Origin: Litomosoides sigmodontis
Taxonomy: Eukaryota > Nematoda > Chromadorea > Rhabditida > Onchocercidae
Assembly (NCBI GenBank): GCA_963070105.1
Contig: OY718805.1
Location: forward strand, 248,001-312,000
DNA: 64,000 nt
Reading direction: 5' to 3'
Positions 13,349 to 28,862 of the stretch are shown here, one piece after another. Numbering within the stretch: position 1 is the stretch's first letter; each line of letters begins with the position of its first letter. The notes beneath the pieces were generated by a model. It had not been told where the DNA came from, searched no databases, and saw only the letters and a program-made list of their open reading frames with translations. A program made the translations under genes and the position numbers.

Positions 13349-16300
13349 AGCATCCTTCAAAATTTTTCGAACCTTACCATCGCATAACTCATATTTCAGG
13401 AGAGTTTCCTTTGCCCTAGCCAAATTTTCCCCAATTTATGATTTTTTCATTTATCTCATTTGGCAATCAATAAAATAATTTCAGGAAGTACATCTGTTTT
13501 CTTTTTCTGAAACATTTTGTCTTTCTGAAGCGATTAGTGAAGCATTTATTCCTGTCAGATTAGTAAGCCATCAAGATGATCACGGTTAGCATTGTTGAGG
13601 CGACGAAATGATTTCAATCGCCCACTGCTCACTCCAGTTTTCTTATTCCTTCCAAAAAATTGGAAGACGTTTCGAAATGACACAGAAAACAGATTGCATT
13701 GCCAAAATTTGCTGCTTCAAGTGAGCTGAGGAGTGCGCAGTGCCGTTGCATTCCTCCGCCTCGTATTCGCAAGTTTCGGTGGAGGTAATTCAATTCGAAC
13801 CATTTCCTCCCAAATAAATGATAACGGAGGCATGTGAATGAATGAAAACTATTCCAACGCAGTTTTTAAACTATGTTTCGAAATAGAGCTTAGCATCGAT
13901 CACTGATCATCGTGTTAATTATTTCATCTGTGCATTAAGCCGAAGCCGACTGTGTTAGTAACGTCTTGGTTATTAGCAGTAGGCTGGTAAGTTATTCAAA
14001 CTGCTGAAAGCTGAACGAGAAGCCATCGATTTCGGCAAACTCAGTAAATGTCTGGCAATAAACAGCATTCTCAAATTCCCTGCTAAAAATTAGATTAAAA
14101 TCATGCTAGCCTTGAGAGAAGTTCAACAAAATTAAAATCTTTTGTATTACACAAACTTGAGGAGACGACCCATCACCGGGAGGTGGTACGTGCGGCTTAG
14201 ACTAGGTCCTCGAAGGAATTCATTTACGTTCATCAAAACTACATAATTTCATCCAGAGTTTTACTTTCCACGGACTTAAAATTCCTCTTCTTGATGCGTC
14301 TTACCAATTATTGCACTTAACAATTTTGTTGTAGCCAACCCGTAAGGTAGTTCCACTGTGAAAAACGTTGAACGGGTAACGAAGAATTTATCTTACAGCG
14401 ATTGTAACGTATACTTTGCGCTGAATGATATTAGCGCCATTTCCTGCCACGCTCATGCAATCTAGCAGCGGAAACTTTATACAGTGCTCCATTAGTGTCG
14501 CGTGCGTGCGGCAGAGGAGACAGCACTCTGGATCTGACGGAATCGATTGTTGATTGAAGAACAATTGTTGCGTCAACTGCCATCAGTTCAGAAGCAAGCT
14601 CACGTCTCCCAAAGTTCACTTCTGATTTTTCGTTTTTCCTTCTGCAGCTTGGGATTTGAACTGGAAACAGATTTGATGTGAGAATGATGCGCAATACCAT
14701 CCGTTTGGCAAATGCACACGTCTTAGTTGGTGTGGCTCTCGTAAATACGGATCTCTTGAATGAAGAAGTCAGCGTTTTATAGTACATTCCAATTGTTTTA
14801 ACGCAGTGAATCGAAATGTGAACGTTGCTTTCAAAGCATTGATTATCTAAATTTGCTGTTCTAATGTCGTTAGAAGAACAAAGTTTTCTGCTTTGACGGC
14901 TTCACTCACAAATTTTGGCAACACGGCTTCGGCAACTATTTTTTGAGTATGACGAAAATTACGAAAGCTTCTGTTAGATGTTTTTAGAAAAATAGTGATT
15001 TGAAAATTTATAAATTGAAGAAATTTCTATAGTTTCCAACTCCTGGTTTAGTAGCGATCGATGTTGCAATGACGCCGACTGTCCTCAATATTTGCATTGC
15101 TACGTAGAAAGGGCGCAATGGCATGTCAGCTTAGGCTGCACCTACTTTCGTCGTACGATATGACAAGGCTGAGTAATGCAAGACTTATAAATTCAACTTT
15201 AGAACACAGAACTTTCATAGGCACGCCGGACTACTGCAACACAGAACATTTGAAGCAATGTGGATTGCGATACAGCGGAGATATATCCGTTCAGCAAACA
15301 GTGCCATAATGTCATCACAAGTTACACACATGCTCGATCATAAATTTTGAATTTTTCGAAGCATATCAATAACTAAACACTAAAATCCGCCCGAATCAAT
15401 CGATATTTTGTTTGATTCTATCAGATCTGTTCCAAACAAGATATTTTTTTTAAGGAAGCTGCACTTTATGTCTTCAGGAACCACTACGGACCATTTTGGG
15501 ATTACAGTTGTGGACGTGTGATCCCGTCATATCTAATAAATAGGTAAGGATATTATTTCAAAGGATTTGAAAAAAAATGTACCTATATTATCAGGCGATT
15601 ACTCCTCCCTTTCGTTTCATTTATCTTCAATCTTATCGCATAATGGCTACTGTCCAAGCTCTAAAGCAGTTAATTTCTTACCCAACCCTACTGCTAAAGC
15701 CATGCTTATTACTTGATAAGTTTCAGTCTCGCTCTGGAAACCCATGCTAACGAAGACATAGCAAGTGGTTGTATTTGCACTTGCAGTGCTGTAACAGCGT
15801 GCAATTAGTGTTGACTGCGAGTCCGGACAGGTCTAACACTTCCATGAAGCTATTTCCTCTGCTCTCCGTCTTTTATTTCATAATATTTAAATTTTTGCAC
15901 ACGATCTGTCCACAACAAATCTGCTGCTATGCAACTGACTTCTCAATACACTTCATTTTATCAAGTGCAATGAAGCCAAGTCCTAGCTCTGCCTCTTAGA
16001 GTTGATATTATGAAATGCACTCATTTTGAAGTCTTCGGAAGCCGTCATACCGTTCATCTATGACATCTGTTTCTTGCAAAATTTTCAGCGTTGCGAGAAA
16101 GTTCCACAGAGCCTTCCTTCATTAGCGTAGAGTTGCAAAGCAGACGAGGGCATGCAGCCATGCAAGCGCTACTGTCAACAGAACAACTGCTACTACTTAC
16201 AGTGTTACTGATGTTAAAACCTCATAAATCAATGTTTGTAAACCTGATATTTGTTCCTTCACTATCAGTGTTTCAGAGTTTAACTGAGCTGGAAGGAGTT

Positions 16301-17928
16301 GCTCGGAACATTTTTCGGCAATACTTTGCTGCAAAATCTCTTCAGCAACTACTCCAATCACCAAATTTAGTATTTAAATAGGCAAAAAGATAACGAATAT
16401 CAGTGTAGACGAGAACCCTACGTGGTATACGTTTCCTGTTTCACTAGTTTTGTTGTTGTTGTTGTTGTTGGCAATAGCTTTCTCCCACTCACCGTGTATT
16501 TCCTGCGTCTTAATAGCGTTAGATGCTTTTTGACATTTTAGCTAATGCACGTTAAAATTTCAATTGAAAAATCTTTCTGATCAAACGCTTTACTTCTGAA
16601 AACTCTTGGGAAAAACTGTAACGGAAGAAGGACAGAGCAATGAAATAAATTTCTATTTAGCTAAGGAATATGAAGTGAATCAGACAGACAGGCCAAATCG
16701 CACACTCTAAAAGGGTAGGGAAATGAAATATAAAAAGCAAGCGTTAATACATATGTGCATTTGCTAATTAATTTCTTGCTTATTATTCCACTTAATTTAA
16801 CTTACTAAATTTTCATCTTAAGGCTCTAATTAATTGAGTACAGTGCAAAAATTGAGTACAGTGCAAACAATATATGCATTCCTTTGTCGCAGCCGAACGC
16901 TCCTTATGAGATTTATAGAGAGCTTTCAAACCTGTGCCTAAACCCTTTTCCTTTAGATGACGTAATTGCTGCTGTCAGCAATAAGCATTCATTCTAATTC
17001 TTATGAAAATTGCAATAAGCCCTATAAATTCAAACCGAAGAATAAAATTTAATTTGATAGCTTTTATTTTGTTGGGATTTTTTTACATATCATGGGTTTC
17101 GAAATTTTCCGACCAGCTTTACTTCAAAACTTACTACAAGATGATCACTCAAGCTCTCTTCGTTTAGAAATTCAAATCTATTCAGGACAGCATGATAAAA
17201 TAGAGTAAACTCACTATTATCAGTGCCAGTGCGCACATAAGTAATAAATTAGCTATTACTTGAGATATTCCCGCTTGTATATTTTCACAGTTAGTTAATA
17301 GTTATTTATTATTATCAGTTCTTTTTTGAAGTCAGAAATGAAGCGGTTAGCAACCAGTGCTTTATTAATCGAGATATCAACGATTTTTTGTGCTTGCAGT
17401 AACGTCATCTTCTGCTTTCGCCATATGCCATGAAGCATATGCAAATTGCGAGCAAGTTACTTGAAAGTGCAGTAAGCGATGCACCTTGAGTTGTTGTCAC
17501 TGTTGTCACTGTTGAAACGATAAAGGGCGTAGTTGCCAATTCGGTTGTTGTCACATCAGCTGAAATGTAAGGCTATAATACATTTTATTTCAGAGCTCCA
17601 CTTTTCAGTTGAAATTTTACTGGAGAACTATTCAGTGTAAGTAATTGATATTTTCTGTTCCCTCGAATACAGTGCCGGGTGAGAGAATTGGGAGAAGAGA
17701 AATAATTTAGCGGAATTTCTCTCGAACTCATCTTTACTATATTCATTTAATTAGGGTTAAGATTTGAATAAGCAAGAAAAAGGATCCTGACCGATATAAC
17801 TGATTACAATGTTTCGTCTCTTTTTAGCACTACCTTCCTTTCATTCTGTAAATCTAGTGCTTACCAGTGGTAGAATATTGTTGGAATATCGGCGGTGGAA
17901 TTCTGTGAACTGAAAGCTAGTTGAAATT
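13349..17928. other. Gene-poor stretch
   Basis: Frames at 14431-14787 (minus), 15097-15309 (plus) and 16091-16381 (plus) are open, but none has family resemblance or a phased partner exon. An 18-base direct duplication (unit AATTGAGTACAGTGCAAA) sits at about 16832-16867. A TGTTGTCAC repeat occurs near 17492-17515. Confidence 0.5.
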
Positions 17929-20900
17929 TCAACAACTTGAATTAAAAATCTTGGAATGAGCGATTGAGGCATAATAAAAAATAGAGCGAAAGCATTTGTT
18001 TTTATAACTCTCTGGCCCGTTATTTTTTTGCCCGTTAAATCGTTCACAATTTCCCATTTTCAGTGGTGATAGACTATTTTTTGATAGACTATTTTTTTTA
18101 ACTTTGAAGTCAAAAAGTAGTTAAAAATTTCAAATTCCTTGAACCATTTTTTGAATTATGGAAGTTGCTCAAAGCTGTTGGAGCCATTTTGCATCATAAA
18201 ATACGATAGCATCACACGTGAAACATACTATTGATGGAACCAACATAACCGATAGAATAGCCACTCGTTTCCGATATAACGATGGCAATATATCGGCCAC
18301 CCAATTTCTGATCGATGCCAACACGATAGACACCTGCATGAAGTCGGCGAGTGTATAGGAACAGACTAAAGTCGGGTGACACATCTTCCATCGTCTCAAA
18401 ATTAGGGTATTCAAAGCCTTCCATTGTTGCTTCTCTTCCGTAGTCATCCGCTAAAACCTAAAATCTCAAAATCGGTTTGGTTTGCCACTGTGTCTGTTGT
18501 CCATCTATGGATGAACGAAATGGATATTTCGCAAGCTTCTGAAGGAAAATGTTTGTTAAAATGGTGAAGAGGTATAGTAGTTTAGAGGCAGTTTATTGAG
18601 AAGTGAAAGGCATACATATAAAGTGGCTTGTGAACCACTTGGTATCACAATTGAAGTGTCACCATTAACCCACTGAGAGTATGCAGGAATCTCGTGAATA
18701 AACGATCCGTTATTACCTCCACGATTCACAATATTCATGACCGTTGTTCTCAAATGCTAATTTATGAGTGAATCCGATTATTTGGCTCACTCAACAATTC
18801 TTCACTTCCATGAGGCGAATGAAGCGTTGGATGAATTTTTGTCAACTTTACTCCTCTAATGTAAAGGAATCCGACATTAATTAGGTGGCGAATTCAAAAG
18901 CAAAAACCCTGAGATGATGGCAAATGTTTTCTCCGAAACTTTATCATTCAAATTGATTTTCTCCGCTTCTTTATCCCACTTCACTGATAATGACTTCGCT
19001 TCTACTGTCACACTGCTCCTGATATTAATCGTATCTTGTGGGCATAGATGTGATGGCGCTGTGAGCAGGACATTTCTTGCGAAATCAGAACTTGCTGGAT
19101 AGTACACGGGGTTAGTCAGTTTAGCACATCCTACAAATTATTTTCCACCCTTACTCGTCACAACTCTTTCCATTACCGTCATTCTATGAGCTTAATATAT
19201 AATGGAAATTAAGGTAAGTTAAACTGAACTAATGTCTGGAACTTTCCGCACTACTGCACTCAAGCGTAAAACATCATTCATAGATAATACAGCTGAAAAA
19301 GGTTCAAAAACGTACGATCAACAATCATTGGTGTTGGCATGAAACATCCAACATCCGTCGTCATGTTTCCTGATACCGACAAATATCGTACCAAAGCTAT
19401 GACGATCATTCGAGCCATTTCAACGTTTGATATGGTTGGTACCGCGGATTTCCTTTCATTCGCATTGATGGACTTATTCAGTTGATCGCGAATCCATACC
19501 GATATCGTTTCTTCTACAGGTGCTGTGTACTGCCATAATGAACCTGCCTGGACAGATAGATAACACTGTTAAATGAGCCTTCAACTATTCTTGAATTGGT
19601 ACAGTTCTTCTCAGCAACGATTTCTCTGATTTTCGATAGTTTAAGCACAAGCTTGCACCTTCATGTTTTGCTTGACAATTTTTAATTTGTTCTTCTGCCT
19701 CAGTGTTATTGAAACACTGTGAACGTCATCACTTTGCGACGTTGCCTGATTTGTTGCTCCAAGCGGCAAAAAATATAAACTCATGATACTACGTCCAGGT
19801 AATGAGAATGCATAATAATCGCCTCCCATTCCAACGGGATGTACTGAAAGAGAGCAATGAAAGCGGAAATATGTAATGTCATCATGCACACCTCACCATA
19901 CCTTGCTCAAAGAAGCTTGGCGGTAGAAAAAGGGTAACCTAAAAAGTAATCGGTAGCAGATTTCGTGTCAGACACATAAGCGATAATTGATATCTTTTCT
20001 GAAGATGTGACGTGAATTCGGTAATCTCTCAATATATGTAATCCATCGATGAAGTCATTCATTTTGAAATCGTTAAAGCGGTACTGCAACATGGTCCTTC
20101 TTCTCATTTACAACTTGAAGCACTAATGCCCAGTCTCATGTATGTTCGCGAAGTCAACAAATGCCAAATGTTTCTGAGAAAAATAAAGAGAAAAATGAAG
20201 ACGACATACTTTATGAGAAGCTCGGATGACCACTTCGTCCTTCTTTCTAACCCTCGAGCTATTCTTATGATCGTTGTTTAAAGCATTGTACTCAATATTT
20301 ACTTTAATATCTTTTTGCCTATCCATTCCAAAAATGTGGCAACCAGATCCATTCACATTATGGCTGCTTCCTGGTAGTACAAAAATGAATTCAGTACCCC
20401 ACGAGTCTGCCTCGTATCCTTTTAAACTTTCATTCAATCGAACTGAAAATTTGATTTGTTCTAAAATCCGCATTTCTCATAAATGAAATAGATAAAACTT
20501 TTCAGTCAATAGAAATGGGCTTCTGGAGTTCAGAAAACTTAAGTGTTTAAAAAAAATCCATATGATGCATGAAATGAAGTAACAATGAAATTATTTTAAC
20601 AGATATAGGCACTGGAACTTCCGTTGGTGTTGTATAGGTTACTTGTATTAGAACTTAGAAGAATCACTCAGTTTTCATCTTCGCATTTTCACCCGACATC
20701 GAATGTGATACTTTTTATTCGCATTCAACCCCTCGTTCCGTTTTACAGGTAGCAGAAAGAAATTATCTTGATAATTTGAAATTTTTCTTGAGAAAGCTCT
20801 TCATCTTTCAATCAGCATTTTCAACCTAACCAACAAATACACATTAATTCCTCCTTCGAATAAACTGCACGCTCAAAACTGAGAAGGATGCAAGAGACTA

Positions 20901-20962
20901 CCAGCGAACAGAAATAAAATCAGTGAGAATGCGCGACGTCCCCAATTGCCCAGTGAAGCCAT
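17929..20962 (-). CDS. Secreted protein resembling IgGFc-binding-domain proteins (about 537 aa, 9 exons)
   Basis: Exons on the minus strand: 20962-20902, 20442-20210, 20083-19939, 19843-19659, 19547-19316, 19130-18908, 18748-18616, 18457-18229 and tentatively 18101-17929. All phases agree (1614 nt). The first exon gives MASLGNWGRRAFSLILFLFA, a signal peptide. Residues after it (DSWGTEFIFVLPGSS, then ISIIAYVSDTKSATDYFLV and GGDYYAFSLPG) resemble the N-terminal IgGFc-binding domain, in which GTEF-type and FLxxPxxxxGxxYY motifs recur. A later segment (IPAYSQWVNGDTSIVIPSGS) may be a second copy of related structure. The domain assignment rests on motif memory only. Two acceptors are unusual (TTTGAG at 18749, TTCAAAG at 18102); the last exon is the least certain and the protein may end differently. 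Likely extracellular; ligand unknown. Confidence 0.6.
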
Positions 20963-21440
20963 TTCGGACGGATTACGACAGTCGGCGTTGTTAGTGAGTA
21001 ACAGAATGACATTTGATGGAAAAGCAGAAGTAATTATAGGTCTTTTCTGGCACTTTAATAAAGTCTGCAGAAATTTGCATGAAAGTTGGACGCGTCTCCT
21101 GTGAGGTAGTTGATTTCAACTGTTGAAAAATCTACAGAAAGGTGGCCCTCCGATAAACTGAGCCAATGTTATCTCACAAAACAGACACCTAAACAGTAAA
21201 GATATTGCGCGGACAAACTCAGAGAAACACGTGACGTATGGATCTGAGCGAAGCTGAACTATATTTAGGTCGCGGTTGTACACATTTTCCGTTCTATGAC
21301 AGCTTTGTGTGTGTGGGCGTGAGTGTGGGTGTGGGGGGTGTAGGCGTTTCGAGTATCAAGGAGTAGGCATGAATTTACACATGGAGTTGATACCTATCCG
21401 TTCTGTGAATCGCTGTTCTGTTAAGGATTCTGGGTGAATC
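20963..21440. promoter_or_regulatory. Short divergent intergenic region, candidate shared promoter
   Basis: Only 478 bases separate the start codons of the IgGFc-like gene (minus) and the Scm gene (plus). A G/T-rich run at about 21307-21344 (TGTGTGTGTGGGCGTGAGTG onward) lies near the Scm side. No definite core element was recognised. Confidence 0.45.
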
Positions 21441-24400
21441 ATGGCCGAAATAACTCCAGAAGGAAACGACAAGCAAGAAATATTTATTACGGAAGATGAA
21501 GATGCGGATGACGAACTGAGATTGGTGATCTCTGATGATAAGCACACTGAGTCACCCATCTCATCTGCTGTACGTTTACTCAATGCTATAAGTTTGTTTG
21601 TATGATAATTTCCTGCGTTACTGGTTTGTTGGTTCGGCGTTCGGCTTTATCCCTTCAGTTATAGTGGTGACTGTGTGTAATATTCGCGGGGATTTATTTG
21701 TTTTAATATTCCTGATTATTTGTTCATTAAGCTCCTTGAATAACAAGCAATTCATCATCATGATGCTTGCCGCACTAAGAAATGTTCAAGGTGACTGTTC
21801 AAATGAATGCTATACCGGAAAATATAGTTGGTGAACTTATTGTGGGTGGGGTAGTTTTTTTATTTAAAAGCTTGTCGTGAAGTTTTTATTGCAAACATAT
21901 GACGTAATGCTTTAGCTGCCCTGTCAGTAGTCATCATAGTAGCAGGAGGGAATAGAGCATACTGAAATGCAAATAAGGATTGTGGTTGTATAAAAGTTAA
22001 GACGAAAATTCGGGGTTTCTTTAAAACATCAGTTTTCTCAACTTGTTAATTAATTACATAGAAATTTTTACAGGACGAAGATGCTACGCATGGTTCGTTG
22101 CCAGACTCAGAAAAAGTTGTAAGAAGTGATGATGAGAAAGGTTTTCTCGATATGCAGCCACCTCGAAAAGTATGTCACGACGAAGTTTCGAACTTTTTTC
22201 AAAGCCCACTTTACATATTGAATTCATAGAATTATAAAAATCAAGATATTGGAACACATTCCAGGAAATTCCATCTAAAAGTACAACGGATATCATATTT
22301 TCCTGGCAAGAATATCTGAGACAAACTGGAGCAGTTGCAGCATCTGAAGATTGTTTTTATCAAGATCCTCTACCACCTCAAAATAACTTTACTGTCGGCA
22401 AAAAGGTGGAAGTGCCAGATCCAAGAGGTAATATTTTGCTCTATACTCCTTTATTCGCGATTCACTTATGCTTCAGAGCAATAGATTTCCCTTCGTTTTG
22501 TTCCGAATCGTCTTTTTTCAGCGAACGCTTAACGAGCATATTTTTATTGCATTAAAGCATAAGTGAAGCTAAGAGGTTCAGAACTATAAGTATAATAATG
22601 GATTGGTATTAGAGTGACTGGGAACTTTCAAGTTGTCTGTAATTACCAAAGGAATTGAAGGCACTGAGGTGCAGTGCTTAGCGACAATTGTTGCGGTTCA
22701 TTCTTTTTGGGTATGCCTTCGACTTGATGGTGAAGATGGAAGTAATGACCACTGGCTTATATGCGATGACGAACGAATTAAACCGGTTGGGTAGGTCCAT
22801 TTTTTCTATGAAGCACGTGATTCTAAAAAATGGAAAAACTTGGACGTAAGAGAGATTATGTTGAGCGAAAAGAAATCACATGTGGACTAAAAGTGTCTGT
22901 TTTGCTAGTTAAAGGAATAGATTTATCGGAAAATGTGTAACTTGTGGCAATGTATAATTTATTTCAGAGACTGCGAAAAAAATGGCTTGATTTTGCAGCC
23001 TCCATTTGGTTTCATGTATAACTTAGCTTCGTTTCACAAATTTATCGAAAATCAGTTAAAACCTGCGGCAGACGGTAGCATTCCAATAGCACCTGCAGAG
23101 TCTTTTAAGCCGGTATATATTATTCGGACCGTTCAAACCTGGCTATTTTCGTTCAATGCGATATAACGCGCGTTTCTCAGCTATTCATCCTGAAAATTGC
23201 AGATTCCATTTAAATATCATCCGAGGAAGAATAAATTTCAAGTGGGAATGAAATGTGAAGCGATTGATCGCAAAAATTTCAACGGTCGCCTTTGTCCCGC
23301 AACTGTGGTTGATGTAAAAGGCGATTATTTAACAATCAGTTATGATGGCTGGAATAAAGCTTATGATAGTAAGGAACGTTATGACAGTCGCTTTATTTTT
23401 CCAGTAGGATGGTCTACTAAATGTGGTCTTGAAGTACAGCCACCGAATTATATTAAAGGTATACTCTTGATTTTGATTACCATAGTGTGAACGTGTACTG
23501 TTCCTGGTGTCATTTCATTTGCTTGGTTTTTTTGTTGACATATTTTGAAGTTTTAAAAAGAAAAGAGATTAAGTGTAAAATATTATTCATCTTGGATTGT
23601 CGTCCCACTGTTGCAATTGATGGAGATTATTATCAGTTAACAGGTCATTACGTCATAGGTGAATCATTAATATACTATGTTGTATAACATTAATCTAGGA
23701 ATGCGACCATTTATTCTTTAATTAGTGACTATTGGCAGGAAAAGTTTTGCAACGAATGGTGCAAAAAGATACGGTACCGAAAGCTCCGAAAATCTCTGCT
23801 TTGAAAAAATGTAAATTCCTTTCACTTCCGTATTTTTAATCGTGTTTTCGTTTAGTTATGAATTATATTTAACTAGTTGTCTGCACCGCACAGAAAACTG
23901 AAAGCAGTCAAACACTCGAGATGGATATATCAGTGATAACGGTTATGTTCTTTGGATAATTGTAAACTTATCGAGGAATTTTGACATTTCATAAGCTTCA
24001 GCGAAAACACTCAAGCGGAAATCAGCTGGCATTAAGAGTTCTCAACGAAATCGGAAACGGAAGCAGGCTTCTCCAGTTCCTGATCCTCGTTGTAAATCTT
24101 CAGATGGTTCTTGCCCATCCCAGTTAATTAATATAATTGATCAGGTACGGTTTATATTAGGATTTTTTCAATTTATTTTGAATATTTCGAAAAAAAAAAC
24201 TTCAAATTATATGCGTCTAAAAAAAGCAAATCACGTCGGGCTGGTCCAATTTAATATCAATGGGGTGGAATTTTGTAGATCGCTAAACAAACACATACGG
24301 TGGAAGCAAGTTCCACAAATAATGCGCCGAACCAGCAAATAGTGACTAGTGTAGCTGATGCAGTTGCGGTTCTGGACAATCGTATTGGTAAGTCCATAAA

Positions 24401-26302
24401 AATTTATGGTAAATATTTACCCGAATTTTTTATCTCTGATTATTATTAGAATCTTTAATGCCATGGAGCAAGTGCTGCTTTCCAGAACCTCGTGCGCGAA
24501 AAACAATACCATCGCCAGTTCTTCCTGGAGACCCAGTAGTCAAGCAATCTCGAAAGGTAATTTTAAAAGTGTAAAAGCTTTATGTCTTGTTGTCTTTCAT
24601 CAACTTTTTTAGCCTTACTGCATGTATCATCGCAAGAAGTCACGTTTTAGGCAGTTTCTTCCCTAGATGGTGTGCAAAGTGCGCTTCCTGCTCCGGATAT
24701 CGTTCTCTCAACTACTGATGTGCAACCATTTCATAAAAGTTAAAACCGTTTCTTTAATTGAAAATTTTCATTCATTGTTAATGTTCTTTTTGATTTTCAA
24801 AATCGGAAACTGTTCATCAAGTTTTTTTTTTCAGTGATTGTTTACTTAAATCGAAGTTGTCGATGTGCGCCTACTCTGAACGCCTCACTTGTTCGGAAAC
24901 TGCCGGAGAAATTTGGACCTGGCACTTTGCATCATATTTTAAGGGAAACGTTACAGCAAGTCGTAAACTGTGCAGTTGATCCTTTGTTTGTGTTTAAGAA
25001 AATTGATCCTGGAACTCTGAGAATTTTGTCTGTTACTGGTGAGGTTAATCACTGTGCAGTGAGCTTTTTACACTATCCTGTTGATACTGACGAAGTTGTG
25101 TGATGCTTATTCCCAGTGTCCCATAAAAGGATCGTGAAAAATAAGAGGACGCTGAAAGACGAACGAAGAGAAACTTGACAGAATTAGATAGAGCATAGTT
25201 CGTCGGCATACCTAGAGTTTTATGGAGGAGCAGACAGTTTGAGAATCGACTGTAATGTTGCTTGACTGCTATTTTTCTTATCTTTTTTGTTTAATTTTTA
25301 GCCGAAATCAATGAAGTGACGCACGTGCGTGCTATACCTGCATTGAAAACTCTTACGTCTGCATGGGATTACTTGCATGTTTTTATTTCGAAATTAAACG
25401 TGTGTCGCAACTTTTTGAGTGAGGAACCGGTCTATTGTTCATTGTGTTCTTGTCCCAGTGATGATGGAGTTGTGAGTACTACTGCAGGTTAGAATACCGC
25501 CATATCTTCATTTTAAACAGAAGGAAATTAATGTGGTTTTTGATTTTAAATGCTAGCATACAATTTGGAATTTCTTATTATTTTAGGTGGTGGTGTGCTG
25601 AAATATGGTACTGAGAGTGATGATTCAGAAGATTACGAAGGTTTACTGTTTTAATACAGTTTAACAGAATTTTTAAGAGAAATTCTCCTATCATTTGCGT
25701 TTACGCTATATCTTGTTCTTCAAAGATAAATTTTATGATGGAGATATTCATAGATCCTTTGTGCACTATTTAGGAAAAGTTGCCGTGGATTTTTTTTAGG
25801 TCACCAATACTCGGATTTAGCAGAGTGGTCCATGCAGCGTGTTGCGAATGAAGTTGAAAATATGTTTGATGCAAGCATTGCGGAAAAATTTCTGCAAAAC
25901 GTAGGATTTTGCTCTCTTTTCGTAACGTTTAATTTCACTGTCTGAGAATGTATTTTTACTTTCAGAAACATTTCCAAAAATGAATCTTTGCTATACGATT
26001 TTACGAAACAGATAAGAAAAAATAAAAAGGATAGAGGAAATGAAACCGTTACACCGTCGCTTGTCACAATTCACATCACATATTTCTGAGAAGAGTATAG
26101 TGGCAAACTTGAATAGTTAAGGAAGGAATGGTTGTTATTAATCTCTTTATAGCAAATTGATGGCAAAGCTTTAATTTTGCTAACAACTGAGCTATTGATA
26201 CGGCATATGGAAATGCCGTTTGGCCCAGCTTTAAAGATGATGTCCTACATTGAATCGTTGAAGAGGAGAGCATGGCGAGTTACTTCTCATAGTACGAAAT
26301 AA
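21441..26302 (+). CDS. Scm: Polycomb group protein Scm homologue: 2 MBT repeats, SLED, SAM (713 aa, 16 exons)
   Basis: Exons: 21441-21569, 22074-22169, 22265-22427, 22652-22790, 22968-23112, 23203-23458, 23739-23810, 24002-24144, 24279-24387, 24450-24556, 24651-24738, 24835-25038, 25302-25487, 25587-25640, 25800-25900, 26153-26302; phases agree throughout (2142 nt). An acidic N-terminus precedes MBT1 (about 84-224: FSWQEYLRQTGAVAASEDCF, DHWLICDDERIKPVG, LILQPPFGFMYNL) and MBT2 (about 225-309: FQVGMKCEAIDRKN, CPATVVDVKGDYLTISYDGW). A basic linker at 334-352 (KTLKRKSAGIKSSQRNRKRK) is a likely nuclear signal. SLED spans about 484-590 (VYLNRSCRC, VRKLPEKFGPGTLHHILRET). The C-terminal SAM/SPM domain (about 633-705: DLAEWSMQRVANEV, QIDGKALILLTTEL, FGPALKMM) would polymerise with polyhomeotic-type SAM domains. 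Two MBT repeats plus SLED and SAM is the Scm/SCML architecture, not Sfmbt (four MBT). The N-terminal zinc fingers of fly Scm are absent. The MBT2 cage tryptophan is replaced by Lys281. A polyadenylation-like AATAAA lies at 26552. Confidence 0.94.
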
Positions 26303-28840
<2,538 letters not shown>

Positions 28841-28862
28841 CGATATTCCGAGCATAATTAGA

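Noticed and set aside
21441..26302. Assignment of the MBT gene to Sfmbt or L3MBTL
   Set aside because: Only two MBT repeats are encoded between the start codon and SLED; Sfmbt has four and L3MBTL three.
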